Shown: piece by piece, positions 16,582 through 27,739 of the stretch | Position numbering within the stretch: the stretch's first letter is position 1 | How the letters are laid out: every line of letters starts with the position of its first letter | Assembly: GCF_017795745.1 (NCBI RefSeq) | Contig: NZ_CP059067.1 | Location: 310,001 to 374,000 of the forward strand | Source: Rhizobacter sp. AJA081-3 | GTDB taxonomy: Bacteria > Pseudomonadota > Gammaproteobacteria > Burkholderiales > Burkholderiaceae_C | Reading direction: 5' to 3' | DNA: 64,000 nt | The notes under the pieces: generated by a model | The model's database searches: none | Told to the model about the DNA's origin: nothing | Seen by the model: only the letters and a program-made list of their open reading frames with translations | Translations under genes and position numbers: made by a program

Positions 16582-17919
16582 ATGAACGGACACCAAGACG
16601 AGGACTCACGCCGGCAACGGCGCGAGCTGATGAAGTTCGCGGCCCTGAACGCCGGGCTGCTGGCCCTGCCCGGCGGCCTGCGCGAAGCGATGGCCCAGAC
16701 GTCGGTGGGCAACTTCCCGGACGGCGTGAAGGGCGACACCGCCTTCGTCGGCGTGTCGGTGCCACTGACCGGCCCGTTCTCTGCCGAGGGCAAGGACCAG
16801 CAGCTCGGCTTCGAACTCGCCTTCGAGCACCTGAACTCCGGCAAGTGGGTCGGGCTCGTGCCCGAGCTCAAGGCCAAGGGCGTGCTGGGCAAGCGCATCG
16901 AGTTCGGCGTCGCCGACACCGAAGCCAAGCCCGAGCCGGCGATCCAGGCGCAGACGCGCTTCCTGCGCAACAACAAGGCCATCCTGATGACCGGCTGCTA
17001 CAGCAGCGCGGTGACGGTGGCACTGGGCAAGCTGGCCACGCGCGAGAAGGTGCTCTACATGGCCGGCCCGGCCGGCTCCGACGACGTGACTGGCAAGGAT
17101 TGCCAGCGATTCAGCTTCCGCTCGCAGCCGAGCACCTACATGGCGGCCAAGGCGCTCGCGCCGGTGCTCGCCGAAAAGCTCGGCAAGGGCCGCAAGGTCG
17201 CCTATCTGGTGCCCGACTACACCTTCGGCCACACGCAGTTCAACGCCATGGTGCGCTTCACCGAAGGCATGGGCTGGACGGTGGCCACCAAGCAGGTCTG
17301 CCCGATCGGCACGGCCGACTACAGCACCTACCTGCTGAACATCGCCAACAGCGGCGCCGACGTGTTCGTCAACTGCACGGTGGGCAATGACTGCTCGCTG
17401 TCGGTGAAGCAGGCGCGCACCTTCGGCGTGCTGAAGAACACCGCGCTGGTGGTGCCCACGCTGCAGCCCTTCCTCGCGCAGCAGCTCGGCGCCGAGGTCA
17501 CGCAGGGCCTTTGGGGCGCGATGGACTTCTGGTGGACGATGGGCGCCAACAACCCGATCGCCAAGCTGTTCGTCGATGACTTCCTCGCCAAGCACAAGTA
17601 CAAGCCGTACTGGCCGGCGCACATCGCCTACAGCCAGATGCAGATCTGGGCGGCGGCGGTGGAACGGGCCCAGTCGTTCAACCCGATCGAGGTGATCAAG
17701 CAGCTGGAATCCGGCAAGCCGATGACCACCAGCCTCGGCGAGGTGTACTACCGCGCCGGCGACCACCAGCTGATCCGCCCCGTGCCGGTGATGCGCGGCA
17801 AGAAGCCTTCGGAGATGAAGTCCCCCGACGACTACTACGAGCTGGTGCAGACGGTCGCCGGCAAGGACGCCGTGCCGCCGCTCGAGGAGACGAACTGCAA
17901 GATGGGCGATCTCGCCTGA
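16582..17919 (+). CDS. Branched-chain-type ABC transporter substrate-binding protein
   Basis: 445 residues. The N-terminus has the pattern RRQRRELMKFAALNAGLLAL and a cleavage site near AMAQ, so it is exported, possibly by the Tat route (RRxxR context). The mature protein begins VGVSVPLTGPFSAEGKDQQ, the opening of LivK/UrtA-type periplasmic binding proteins. Internal phrases YLVPDYTFGHTQFNAM and WPAHIAYSQMQIWAAAVE are characteristic. ATG 16582 is chosen over 16567 because GGAGACA then acts as the ribosome site. The substrate is probably a carboxylated compound degraded by the surrounding enzymes. Confidence 0.92.
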   Translation: MNGHQDEDSRRQRRELMKFAALNAGLLALPGGLREAMAQTSVGNFPDGVKGDTAFVGVSVPLTGPFSAEGKDQQLGFELAFEHLNSGKWVGLVPELKAKGVLGKRIEFGVADTEAKPEPAIQAQTRFLRNNKAILMTGCYSSAVTVALGKLATREKVLYMAGPAGSDDVTGKDCQRFSFRSQPSTYMAAKALAPVLAEKLGKGRKVAYLVPDYTFGHTQFNAMVRFTEGMGWTVATKQVCPIGTADYSTYLLNIANSGADVFVNCTVGNDCSLSVKQARTFGVLKNTALVVPTLQPFLAQQLGAEVTQGLWGAMDFWWTMGANNPIAKLFVDDFLAKHKYKPYWPAHIAYSQMQIWAAAVERAQSFNPIEVIKQLESGKPMTTSLGEVYYRAGDHQLIRPVPVMRGKKPSEMKSPDDYYELVQTVAGKDAVPPLEETNCKMGDLA

Positions 17920-17933
17920 GCGGGAGCCCGAGC

Positions 17934-18809
17934 ATGCCGCCCACCGGGTTGATCCTCTCGCAAGTCTTCCACGGCCTCGTGCTGGGCGGCATGCTCGCCC
18001 TCGTCGGCTCGGGGCTGACGATCATCCTGGGCACGCTCGGGCTGGTGAACTTCGCGCACGGGGCCTTCTTCACCTTCGCCGCCTACGCCGGCTGGATCGT
18101 CTACGAACAGACCGGCTCCTACCTCGTCGCACTGGTGCTGGGCTCGCTGCTGACCTGCGCGCTCGGCCTGGTCATCGAACGCTCGCTGATCAGCCGCTTC
18201 TACCAGCGCCCCCACGAAGACCAGATCCTGCTCACCTTCGGCCTGGGCATCGTCATCACCGAAGCACTGCGCTGGCAGTTCGGCGGTGTCGGCAAGACCA
18301 TGCCGGTGCCCGAGCTCCTGTCGGGCGCGCTGCGTGTCGGGCCGATCATCTACCCCGAGTACCGTCTCGCAGTGTTCGGCATCGCCGCGCTGGCGCTGCT
18401 GGGCTGCTACCTGCTGCTCTACCACTCGCGCCTGGGCCTGATCGTGCGGGCGGCGATCGAGGACACGGTGATGGTGCGCATGCTCGGACTGCGCGCCTCG
18501 CGCATCCGCTCGATGGTGTTCGGCCTGGGCGTGCTGGCAGTGGGCGTGGCCGGCGTGGCGCTCGGGCCGATCGTCTCGATCTACCCGGACGTCGGCGCGC
18601 GCTTCATGGTGCACTCCTTCGTCGTCGTGGTGATCGGCGGGCTGGGCTCGTTCCCCGGCGCCATCCTCGGCGGCTTCGTCGCCGGGCAGATCCAGACGCT
18701 GACCTCGATCTTCGATCCGGCCTACAGCGACCTGATGCTCTTCCTCGTGATGGTCATCATCCTGGCGGTGCGTCCGCGTGGCCTGCTCGGTGTGGAGGGG
18801 CGGCAATGA
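17934..18809 (+). CDS. livH: Branched-chain-type ABC permease LivH
   Basis: 291 residues with about eight hydrophobic segments. The signature LGTLGLVNFAHGAFF and the closing VVIGGLGSFPGAILGGFVAG are those of LivH-family permeases. It follows the binding-protein gene by 14 bases and overlaps the next gene by 4 (ATGA). It forms the importer channel with the LivM half of the next protein. Confidence 0.94.
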   Translation: MPPTGLILSQVFHGLVLGGMLALVGSGLTIILGTLGLVNFAHGAFFTFAAYAGWIVYEQTGSYLVALVLGSLLTCALGLVIERSLISRFYQRPHEDQILLTFGLGIVITEALRWQFGGVGKTMPVPELLSGALRVGPIIYPEYRLAVFGIAALALLGCYLLLYHSRLGLIVRAAIEDTVMVRMLGLRASRIRSMVFGLGVLAVGVAGVALGPIVSIYPDVGARFMVHSFVVVVIGGLGSFPGAILGGFVAGQIQTLTSIFDPAYSDLMLFLVMVIILAVRPRGLLGVEGRQ

Positions 18810-20698
18810 CCGACGACGCGCAGGCCCGGGCGATTCCAGCGCGCGCGCGTTCGCCGCGCCTGGCGCTCGCGCCGGAGGCCTGGATCGTGCTCGCGCTGGC
18901 CGCGATGCCCTTCGTGCTGCTGCAGACCGGCGGCTCCGTCGACACCGCGATCCGCATCCTCATCTGGGGCCTGTTCGGACTGGGCTTCGACATCCTGTTC
19001 GGCTACGCCGGCCTGCTGTCGTTCGGGCAGGCGGCCTTCTTCGGCGCCGGCGGCTTCGTCACGGCCTACCTGCTCATCAGCGGCGCGGTCAGCAGCGTGC
19101 TGCTGGCCACGCTGATCGGCATCACCGTCGCGATGGCGCTCAGCGTGCTGGTCGGCTGGGTCTCGCTGCGTCGCGTGGGCATCTACTTCTCGATGATCAC
19201 CTTCGCCATCGGCGAGCTCGCCCACTTCATGCAGAACTCGGTGCTGTCGCGCTGGACCGGTGGCGACAACGGCCTGCCCGGCGTGCCCTACCCGCGCTTC
19301 AAGGTCGGCGAGCGGCTGGTCGAGATCGCGCCGGGCTGGGGCATGTATGTCATGCTGGCAGTGATCTTCGTGGCCACCTTCTGGTTCGCGCGGCGCCTCG
19401 TGCAGTCGCCCTTCGGCCACGTGCTCAACGCGATGCGGATCAACCCCGACCGCACCCTGGCGGTGGGCCACCACCTGCAGCGCTACAAGATGGCGGCGCT
19501 GGTCGTCTCGGCGGCCTACTCGGGCCTGGCCGGTGCGATGCTCGGCGTCTTCCAAAGCTACATCGGGCCCGATGCCGTGTCGCTCGAGACCTCCAGCCAG
19601 GTCGTGATGCAGACGGTGATCGGCGGCGTGCGCACGCTGGTCGGCCCGCTGGTCGGTGCGGCGATCTGGATCTTCCTGCGCGACGTGCTGCAGCAGATCC
19701 CGGGCATCGGCGGCGCCTGGAAGCTGATCCTCGGCGCGCTGTTCGTGCTGGCGGTGACGGTGATGCGCCGCGGCATCGTCGGCGAGATCCGCCACTGGCA
19801 CCAGCAGCGAACGGCGCGAGCCATTGCGGGCGCTGCGGCGGCGCGGCCGCGAGACCTTGGCCCGGCCGCCGAAAAGGTGCAGCCGATCCGCGCGAGCGCC
19901 GTCGCCACGCGCGTCGCGCCCGGCGCCGACGCGCCGGTGGCCATCGAGGCACGCGACATCCGCATGCAGTTCGGCGGCCTGGTGGCGCTCGAGCAGGTCA
20001 ACCTGGCCGTGCGCAGCGGCGAGATCATGGGCCTGATCGGCCCGAACGGCGCGGGCAAGAGCACGCTGTTCAAGATCATGACCGGCGAGCTGCGGCCCAC
20101 CGCCGGCGACGTGGTCTTCGGCGAACGCGTGATCACCGGCATCGGCGTGCGCGAGGCCTGCCGCATCGGCGTGAGCAAGAGCTACCAGATCGTGCAGGTC
20201 TACCCGGAGCTGACGGCGCGCGAGAACCTGTACGTGCCGATCCTGGCGCGCCAGCGCGGCGCCTTCCGCTTCGACGTGCTGCGCACGCTGCGCGGCAACC
20301 CGGCGATGGAGGAAGAGGTCGAGCGGGCGCTGCGCGTGATGGAGCTGCACGAGCGCTGCGATGTGATGGTCTCGGAGATGGCCTACGGCGAGAAGCGCCG
20401 CCTGGAGATCGCCATCGCGCTGGCCACCGAGCCGCGCGTGCTGCTGCTCGACGAGCCGCTGGCCGGCCTGAGCCCGGCCGAGCGCGTGCAGGTGGTGCAG
20501 GTGATCCGCCACGCCGCGGAGGGCCGCACGGTGCTGATCGTCGAGCACGACATGGACGCGGTGTTCGAGCTGGCCGACCGCATCACCATGCTGCACATGG
20601 GCCGCAACCTGATCACCGGCACGCCGGCCGAGATCCGGGACAACGCGGCGGTGCACACCGCCTACCTGGGAGCGCGCGATGAACGCCCCGCTGCTTGA
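18806..20698 (+). CDS. LivM-LivG fusion: ABC permease joined to ATPase
   Basis: 630 residues. Residues 1-330 are a LivM-type permease (GYAGLLSFGQAAFFGAGGFV motif, closing GGVRTLVGPLVGAAIW). A linker rich in Ala and Arg, residues about 335-380, joins it to a LivG-type ATPase. That ATPase has P-loop GLIGPNGAGKSTL, signature MAYGEKRRLEIA, Walker B VLLLDEPLAGLSP and H-loop IVEHDM. Both halves keep all key residues. Such fusions occur in Burkholderiales but are not universal. It overlaps livH by 4 bases and livF by 20. Confidence 0.94.
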   Translation: MTDDAQARAIPARARSPRLALAPEAWIVLALAAMPFVLLQTGGSVDTAIRILIWGLFGLGFDILFGYAGLLSFGQAAFFGAGGFVTAYLLISGAVSSVLLATLIGITVAMALSVLVGWVSLRRVGIYFSMITFAIGELAHFMQNSVLSRWTGGDNGLPGVPYPRFKVGERLVEIAPGWGMYVMLAVIFVATFWFARRLVQSPFGHVLNAMRINPDRTLAVGHHLQRYKMAALVVSAAYSGLAGAMLGVFQSYIGPDAVSLETSSQVVMQTVIGGVRTLVGPLVGAAIWIFLRDVLQQIPGIGGAWKLILGALFVLAVTVMRRGIVGEIRHWHQQRTARAIAGAAAARPRDLGPAAEKVQPIRASAVATRVAPGADAPVAIEARDIRMQFGGLVALEQVNLAVRSGEIMGLIGPNGAGKSTLFKIMTGELRPTAGDVVFGERVITGIGVREACRIGVSKSYQIVQVYPELTARENLYVPILARQRGAFRFDVLRTLRGNPAMEEEVERALRVMELHERCDVMVSEMAYGEKRRLEIAIALATEPRVLLLDEPLAGLSPAERVQVVQVIRHAAEGRTVLIVEHDMDAVFELADRITMLHMGRNLITGTPAEIRDNAAVHTAYLGARDERPAA

Positions 20699-21383
20699 GC
20701 TGGATCGCGTCAACACCTTCTACGGCGAGTCGCACGCGCTGCACGACGTGCAGGTGCATGTGGGCGAGGGCGAAGTGGTGGCGCTGCTCGGCCGCAACGG
20801 TGCCGGCAAGAGCACGACGCTGAAGACCATCATGGGCGTGCTGCCGCCGCGCAGCGGCAGCCTGCGCTTCGGCGGCGAGACGCTGACCGACCCGACCCCC
20901 GAAGACCTGGCACGCCGCGGCGTGCAGCTGGTGCCGGAAGACCGGCGCATCTTCGGCAGCCTGAGCGTCGAGGAGAACCTGGTGATCGCCGCGCTGAGCT
21001 GCGAGCAGCCGATGCCGATCGCCGAGATCTACCGCATCTTCCCGCGCCTGGAAGAGCGCCGCCGCTCGCTCGGCCGCTTCCTCTCCGGCGGCGAGCAGCA
21101 GATGCTGTCGATCGCGCGGGCGATGGTGCGCAAGCCGCGCCTGCTCATGCTCGACGAGCCCTTCGAGGGCCTCGCGCCGATCATCGTGCAGGCGCTGCTC
21201 GCCGTCGTGGCCGATCTTGCGCGGCATGGCCAGACCATCGTCATCGTCGAGCAGAACGTCGAGGTCTGCCTGCGCCTGGCGCAGCGCGCCTACGTGCTGA
21301 GCAATGGCCAGGTGGTCTACGAGGGCCGCGCCGCGGACCTGCGCGAAGACCGAGAGACCCAGCGCCGCTACCTGAGCGTCTGA
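20679..21383 (+). CDS. livF: Branched-chain-type ABC ATPase LivF
   Basis: 234 residues. P-loop ALLGRNGAGKSTT, then the LivF-specific phrase RRGVQLVPEDRRIFGSLSVE, signature LSGGEQQML, Walker B LLMLDEPFEGLAP and H-loop VIVEQNV (Gln in place of His, usual in LivF). The gene overlaps the end of the fusion by 20 bases, and its stop is next to the CoA-transferase gene. Pairs with the LivG half to drive import. Confidence 0.95.
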   Translation: MNAPLLELDRVNTFYGESHALHDVQVHVGEGEVVALLGRNGAGKSTTLKTIMGVLPPRSGSLRFGGETLTDPTPEDLARRGVQLVPEDRRIFGSLSVEENLVIAALSCEQPMPIAEIYRIFPRLEERRRSLGRFLSGGEQQMLSIARAMVRKPRLLMLDEPFEGLAPIIVQALLAVVADLARHGQTIVIVEQNVEVCLRLAQRAYVLSNGQVVYEGRAADLREDRETQRRYLSV

Positions 21384-21417
21384 GATGAATCACCAAGAAA
21401 GTACAGGGAGCCGCCCG

Positions 21418-22590
21418 ATGTCCGACCCCACCTTCCGACCCCTGGCCGGCGTGCGCGTGCTGGAGTTCGGGCAGATCGTCACTGCGCCGTTCTGCTCGCT
21501 GCTGCTGGCCGACTTCGGCGCCGACGTCGTGAAGGTCGAGAACCCCGAGGGCGGCGATGGCATGCGCCAATGGCCGCCGCTGATGCAGGAGAGCGAGGGC
21601 GGGGAGCGTTTCAGCGGCAACTTCGCCTCGCTGAACCGCAACAAGCGCAGCCTGGTGGCCGACCTCAAGGACGCGCAGCAGGTCGAGCGCCTGCGCGAGC
21701 TGTGCGCCAGCGCCGACATCGTGCTGGAGAACTTCCGCCCCGGCGTGATGGATCGGCTGGGCCTGGGCTACGAGGCGCTGCGCGAGCGCAACCCGCGGCT
21801 GATCTACTGCTCTCTCACCGGCTACGGCCAGACCGGGCCGTACGCGAAGAAGGGCGCCTTCGACGTCACCGTGCAGGCGATCAGCGGCGTGATGAGCGTC
21901 ACCGGCGAGGAAGAAGGCCCGCCGGTCAAATGCGGCGTGCCGGTGGCCGATTTCACGGCGGGCCTGTATGCCGCGTACTCGTCGCTCGCGGCGTACGAGC
22001 AATCCAAACGCACCGGGCAGGGCACGCACGTGGACTGCTCGATGCTCGGCTGCATGCTGGGCATCTCGGCGCTGCAGATCAGCGAGTACTTCGGCACCGG
22101 CAACGCGCCCAAGCGCCTGGGCTCGGCGCACCCGCGCAACGCGCCCTACCAGGCCTTCGACGCGCGCGACAAGCCCTTCGCCATCGCCGCGGGCAACGAC
22201 AAGCTGTGGGGAGAAGTCTGCGCCGCGGTGGGCATGCCGCAGCTCAAGGCAGACGAGCGCTTCTCGACGCAGACGCTGCGCGCCAAGCACCAGCAGGCGC
22301 TGGCCGCCATCCTGCAGCCGCATTTCGAACAGCGCGACGCGGCCGACTGGCTGGCCGAGTTCGACCGCCGCGGCGTGCCCTGCGCGCCGGTGAACAGCTT
22401 CGCCGACATCCTGGCCGACGAGCATGTGGCCGGGATGGGCATCGTGCAGGACATCGAGCTGCCCAACGGCGTGCACACGCCCACGCTCGTGTACCCGGTC
22501 AAGCTCAAGGGCTACAGCTTCGAGACCGGCGTGCGGCCGCCGCGGCTGGGCGAGCACACCGAGGAGGTCTACACGCAATGGCTGTCGTGA
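21418..22590 (+). CDS. CaiB/BaiF family III CoA transferase
   Basis: 390 residues from ATG 21418. Typical opening PLAGVRVLEFGQIVTAPFCS, catalytic Asp in VPVADFTAGLYA, plus VENPEGGDGMRQWPP and LKGYSFETG near the C-terminus. It transfers CoA from an acyl-CoA donor to a carboxylic acid. An ATG at 21385 abuts the LivF stop, but CAGGGAG just before 21418 and family length favour the later start. It sits after the importer, so it likely activates the imported acid as its CoA thioester. Confidence 0.93.
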   Translation: MSDPTFRPLAGVRVLEFGQIVTAPFCSLLLADFGADVVKVENPEGGDGMRQWPPLMQESEGGERFSGNFASLNRNKRSLVADLKDAQQVERLRELCASADIVLENFRPGVMDRLGLGYEALRERNPRLIYCSLTGYGQTGPYAKKGAFDVTVQAISGVMSVTGEEEGPPVKCGVPVADFTAGLYAAYSSLAAYEQSKRTGQGTHVDCSMLGCMLGISALQISEYFGTGNAPKRLGSAHPRNAPYQAFDARDKPFAIAAGNDKLWGEVCAAVGMPQLKADERFSTQTLRAKHQQALAAILQPHFEQRDAADWLAEFDRRGVPCAPVNSFADILADEHVAGMGIVQDIELPNGVHTPTLVYPVKLKGYSFETGVRPPRLGEHTEEVYTQWLS

Positions 22591-23321
22591 ACGCTGGCGA
22601 TGCGCTGCTCGGCGAAGTCGGCCCGCGCGGCGTGCGCACGCTGACGCTGAACCGCCCCGACAAGGCGAATGCGCTCAGCGACAGCCTGGTGCGGCGCGTG
22701 CACGAACTGCTCGACCAGATCGGCGAAGAGACGCGTGTGCTGGTGATCGCCGGCGCCGGCAAGCACTTCTGCGGCGGCTTCGATTTCGACGGCCACGAGG
22801 CGCTGTCCGAAGGCGATCTGCTGCTGCGCTTCGTGCAGATCAACGAGTTGCTGGCGCGCCTGCGCCAGGCGCCCTACGCCACGCTGGCCTGGGTGCACGG
22901 CGCGGCCTTCGGCGCCGGCGCCGACATCGCCTGCGCCTGCGCTTACCGGCTGGGCACGATGCGTGCGCGCTTTCGTTTCCCCGGTTTCCAGTTCGGCGTG
23001 GCGCTGGGCACGCGCCGGCTGATGGCGCTGATCGGCCAGCAGAACGCGCGCGAGGTGCTGTCGCGCAATGAGCCGATCGATGCCATGCGCGCGCAGGAAT
23101 GGGGGCTGCTCGCCGAGGTGATGGATGAACCGAGCTTCGCGCCGCGGCCGGCCGAGCTGGCGAGGCTGATCGAAGGGCTCGATCCGACCGCGTTGCGCAC
23201 GCTGCTGCGCATCACCGACCCGGCCGAACACGACGCCGACCTCGCCGAGCTGGTGCGCAGCGTGGCCCGACCCGGGCTGCACGAACGCATCGCGCGCTAT
23301 CGCCAGGCCAGCGGCGCCTGA
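22578..23321 (+). CDS. Enoyl-CoA hydratase/isomerase family protein
   Basis: 247 residues. The crotonase-fold core is clear: TLTLNRPDKANALS, the oxyanion-hole segment GAGKHFCGGFDFDG and the second VHGAAFGAGADIACAC. The Glu/Glu hydratase pair is not obvious at either standard position, so the reaction may be an isomerisation or C-C cleavage rather than hydration. Overlaps the CoA-transferase gene by 13 bases, so the two are coupled and act in sequence on the same CoA thioester. Confidence 0.9.
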   Translation: MAVVNAGDALLGEVGPRGVRTLTLNRPDKANALSDSLVRRVHELLDQIGEETRVLVIAGAGKHFCGGFDFDGHEALSEGDLLLRFVQINELLARLRQAPYATLAWVHGAAFGAGADIACACAYRLGTMRARFRFPGFQFGVALGTRRLMALIGQQNAREVLSRNEPIDAMRAQEWGLLAEVMDEPSFAPRPAELARLIEGLDPTALRTLLRITDPAEHDADLAELVRSVARPGLHERIARYRQASGA

Positions 23322-23343
23322 ACCCCTTGCCGGAGCCCGCCCG

Positions 23344-23931
23344 ATGCACGAAGCCCTTGATGTGATCCGCGCCGAGCACGAGGCGCTCGGCGCCGTGCTG
23401 ACCACGCTGCTCGCTCTGAACGAACCCGGGCGTGCCGCGCCGGCGGACTTCAAGCCCTGGCGCGCGATGCTGCTGTACATCGACGAATTCCCCGAGCGGC
23501 TGCATCACGTCAAGGAGAGCGAGGTGCTGTTCACTCGGCTGCGCCAGCGTGCACCGCTGGCCGCGACGGTGCTCGACCGTCTGGACCGCGAGCACGAACG
23601 CGGCGAGGCCGCCATCCGCGATCTGCAGCATGCACTGCTGGCCTACGAGCTGATCGGGCCGTCGCGGCGCACTGAGTACAGCACGGCGCTCGAACGCTAC
23701 GCAGGCTTCTACTTCGAGCACATGCGCACCGAGGAGCGCGAGGTACTGCCGCTGGCCGAACAGGTGCTGAGCGAGCAGGACTGGCTGGAGATCGACGCCG
23801 CCTTCCTTAGCAACCGCGATCCGTTGACCGGCCATGCGCCCGATGCGGTGTACGCCGAGCTGTTCCAGCTGATCGCGACCCTCACGCCCGCACCCTACGG
23901 CCTGGCCGCGCCACTCGCGCCGCGGCCCTGA
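23344..23931 (+). CDS. Hemerythrin domain protein
   Basis: 195 residues. The di-iron His/Glu set of bacterial hemerythrin-like proteins is visible: His12 in IRAEHEAL, His54-His55 and Glu58 in RLHHVKESE, His84 in DREHERGE, and His126 with Glu130 in FEHMRTEER. It would bind oxygen or store and sense iron. It lies 22 bases after the hydratase and 9 bases before a histidine-kinase gene, so an oxygen-linked input to the two-component pair is a reasonable inference. Confidence 0.92.
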   Translation: MHEALDVIRAEHEALGAVLTTLLALNEPGRAAPADFKPWRAMLLYIDEFPERLHHVKESEVLFTRLRQRAPLAATVLDRLDREHERGEAAIRDLQHALLAYELIGPSRRTEYSTALERYAGFYFEHMRTEEREVLPLAEQVLSEQDWLEIDAAFLSNRDPLTGHAPDAVYAELFQLIATLTPAPYGLAAPLAPRP

Positions 23932-23940
23932 CGACCGGCC

Positions 23941-26468
<2,528 letters not shown>

Positions 26469-26481
26469 GGAGAGACCGTCC

Positions 26482-26940
26482 ATGACGAACGAGCCGATGC
26501 CCGTGATCACGGCTGCCGAGGTGCTGTCGCAGACCCGTTTCTTCGGCGACCTGAGCGCTGCCCAGCTGCAGAAGGTGGCCGCGCTGGGCGAGATCCACGA
26601 GTGCGGCGAGGGCGAGCCGATCTACCGCAACGGGGAGCCGGCGCAGAACATGTACGTGCTGGTGCGCGGCATGGTGCGCATGGCGGTGGGCTACGGCGGA
26701 CGCAACGCCAGTGCCGGCGACGTGCTGCGCCGCGGCGACGTGTTCGGCTGGGCCGCGCTGACGCCCAGCTGCAACCGCCGCCTCGCCACGGCCACCTGCC
26801 TGACGCCCTGCACCTTCCTGTCGATCAACGGCGAACGGCTGCTCGAGCTGATGGAGCGGGACCACACGCTCGGCTACCGGCTGATGACGCAGCTCAGCAG
26901 CCTGATCACCGGCACGTTGACGGCTTTCGCGGGCGGCTGA
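26482..26940 (+). CDS. Stand-alone cNMP-binding-like domain protein
   Basis: 152 residues comprising a single cyclic-nucleotide-binding-type beta-roll, with no HTH. The phosphate-binding-cassette region reads RRGDVFGWAALTPSCNRRLA, so Trp90 stands where cAMP-binding proteins have a conserved Glu; the later Arg is kept. The same VFGWAA signature occurs in two fused domains in the window (37236 and 39316 genes). It follows the sigma54 regulator by 13 bases and is likely co-expressed with it. It may be a trans-acting sensor for the sulfonate operon. Confidence 0.88.
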   Translation: MTNEPMPVITAAEVLSQTRFFGDLSAAQLQKVAALGEIHECGEGEPIYRNGEPAQNMYVLVRGMVRMAVGYGGRNASAGDVLRRGDVFGWAALTPSCNRRLATATCLTPCTFLSINGERLLELMERDHTLGYRLMTQLSSLITGTLTAFAGG

Positions 26941-26955
26941 GCGGCTCGACCCGCC

Positions 26956-27711
26956 TCACAGCGCGCGCAGCAGCAGCGCGCTGCCCACGACGACGCACAG
27001 CACGCCGACGAAGCTGCGCAGATGTCGAGCATCGACGCGGTGGGCGAGCTGCACGCCCAGCCACACGCCGGCGATCTCGAACAGCACCAGCCCCGCGGCC
27101 AGCCGCAGGTCGACCAGGTCGCGCGCCAGGTAGCCGGCGCTGCCCGACAGCGCGGCGAGGATCTGGATCACCTGGCTGGCGCCGATGGCGCCCAGCGTCG
27201 GAAAGCCCAGCAGCACCATGATCGGCACCGACACGGCCGGCCCGCCCACGCCGGTGAGGCCCGAGCCGAAGCCGGTGAGCGCGCCGATCAGCACGAGCAG
27301 CGCACGTTGCATCCGCGGCCGCCCGGCGAAGGCGGCTTGCTGCCGGCCGCGGCCGCCGAACAGCGTGTAGGCCCCGGCCAGCACGATCAGCGAGGCCAGC
27401 ACCAGCGCGAGCGGCTGGGCGTCCAGTCGTGAATTGGCCCAGGCGCCGACGGCACCGAAGACCAGGCCGCCGGCGCACATCGGCAGCGTCATGCCCCAGT
27501 CGATGCTGCCGCGGCGCTGGAACATCGCAGTGCCGACGATGCCGGTGAAGACGAAGGTGAACAGCGCCGTGCCCATCGAGGCCTGCAGCGACAGCGGCGT
27601 GAGCGCGTGCAGCGCCGGGATGAGCAGGATGCCGCCCACGCCGACGGCGCCGATGAACAGGCCGACGACCAGGGCGATGGCGGCCACGCAGGCCATGGCG
27701 ACGAGCGACAT
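26956..27711 (-). CDS. TauE/SafE family sulfite or sulfonate exporter
   Basis: 251 residues with about eight membrane helices. The first repeat begins ALVVGLFIGAVGVGGILLIP and the second has LTGFGSGLTGVGGPAVSVPI, the duplicated motif of TauE/SafE proteins. These export sulfite, sulfoacetate or related organosulfur anions. It is the last gene of a leftward operon, 28 bases after the SoeC-like gene, and therefore likely removes surplus sulfite made by the pathway. Confidence 0.92.
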   Translation of the reverse strand: MSLVAMACVAAIALVVGLFIGAVGVGGILLIPALHALTPLSLQASMGTALFTFVFTGIVGTAMFQRRGSIDWGMTLPMCAGGLVFGAVGAWANSRLDAQPLALVLASLIVLAGAYTLFGGRGRQQAAFAGRPRMQRALLVLIGALTGFGSGLTGVGGPAVSVPIMVLLGFPTLGAIGASQVIQILAALSGSAGYLARDLVDLRLAAGLVLFEIAGVWLGVQLAHRVDARHLRSFVGVLCVVVGSALLLRAL

Positions 27712-27739
27712 CGGTGTCGGCCGCTCCCCGGCCGCGAAC

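Noticed and set aside
21385-21417. Start of the CoA-transferase gene at ATG 21385
   Set aside because: It abuts the LivF stop, but CAGGGAG before 21418 and normal family length support the later ATG.
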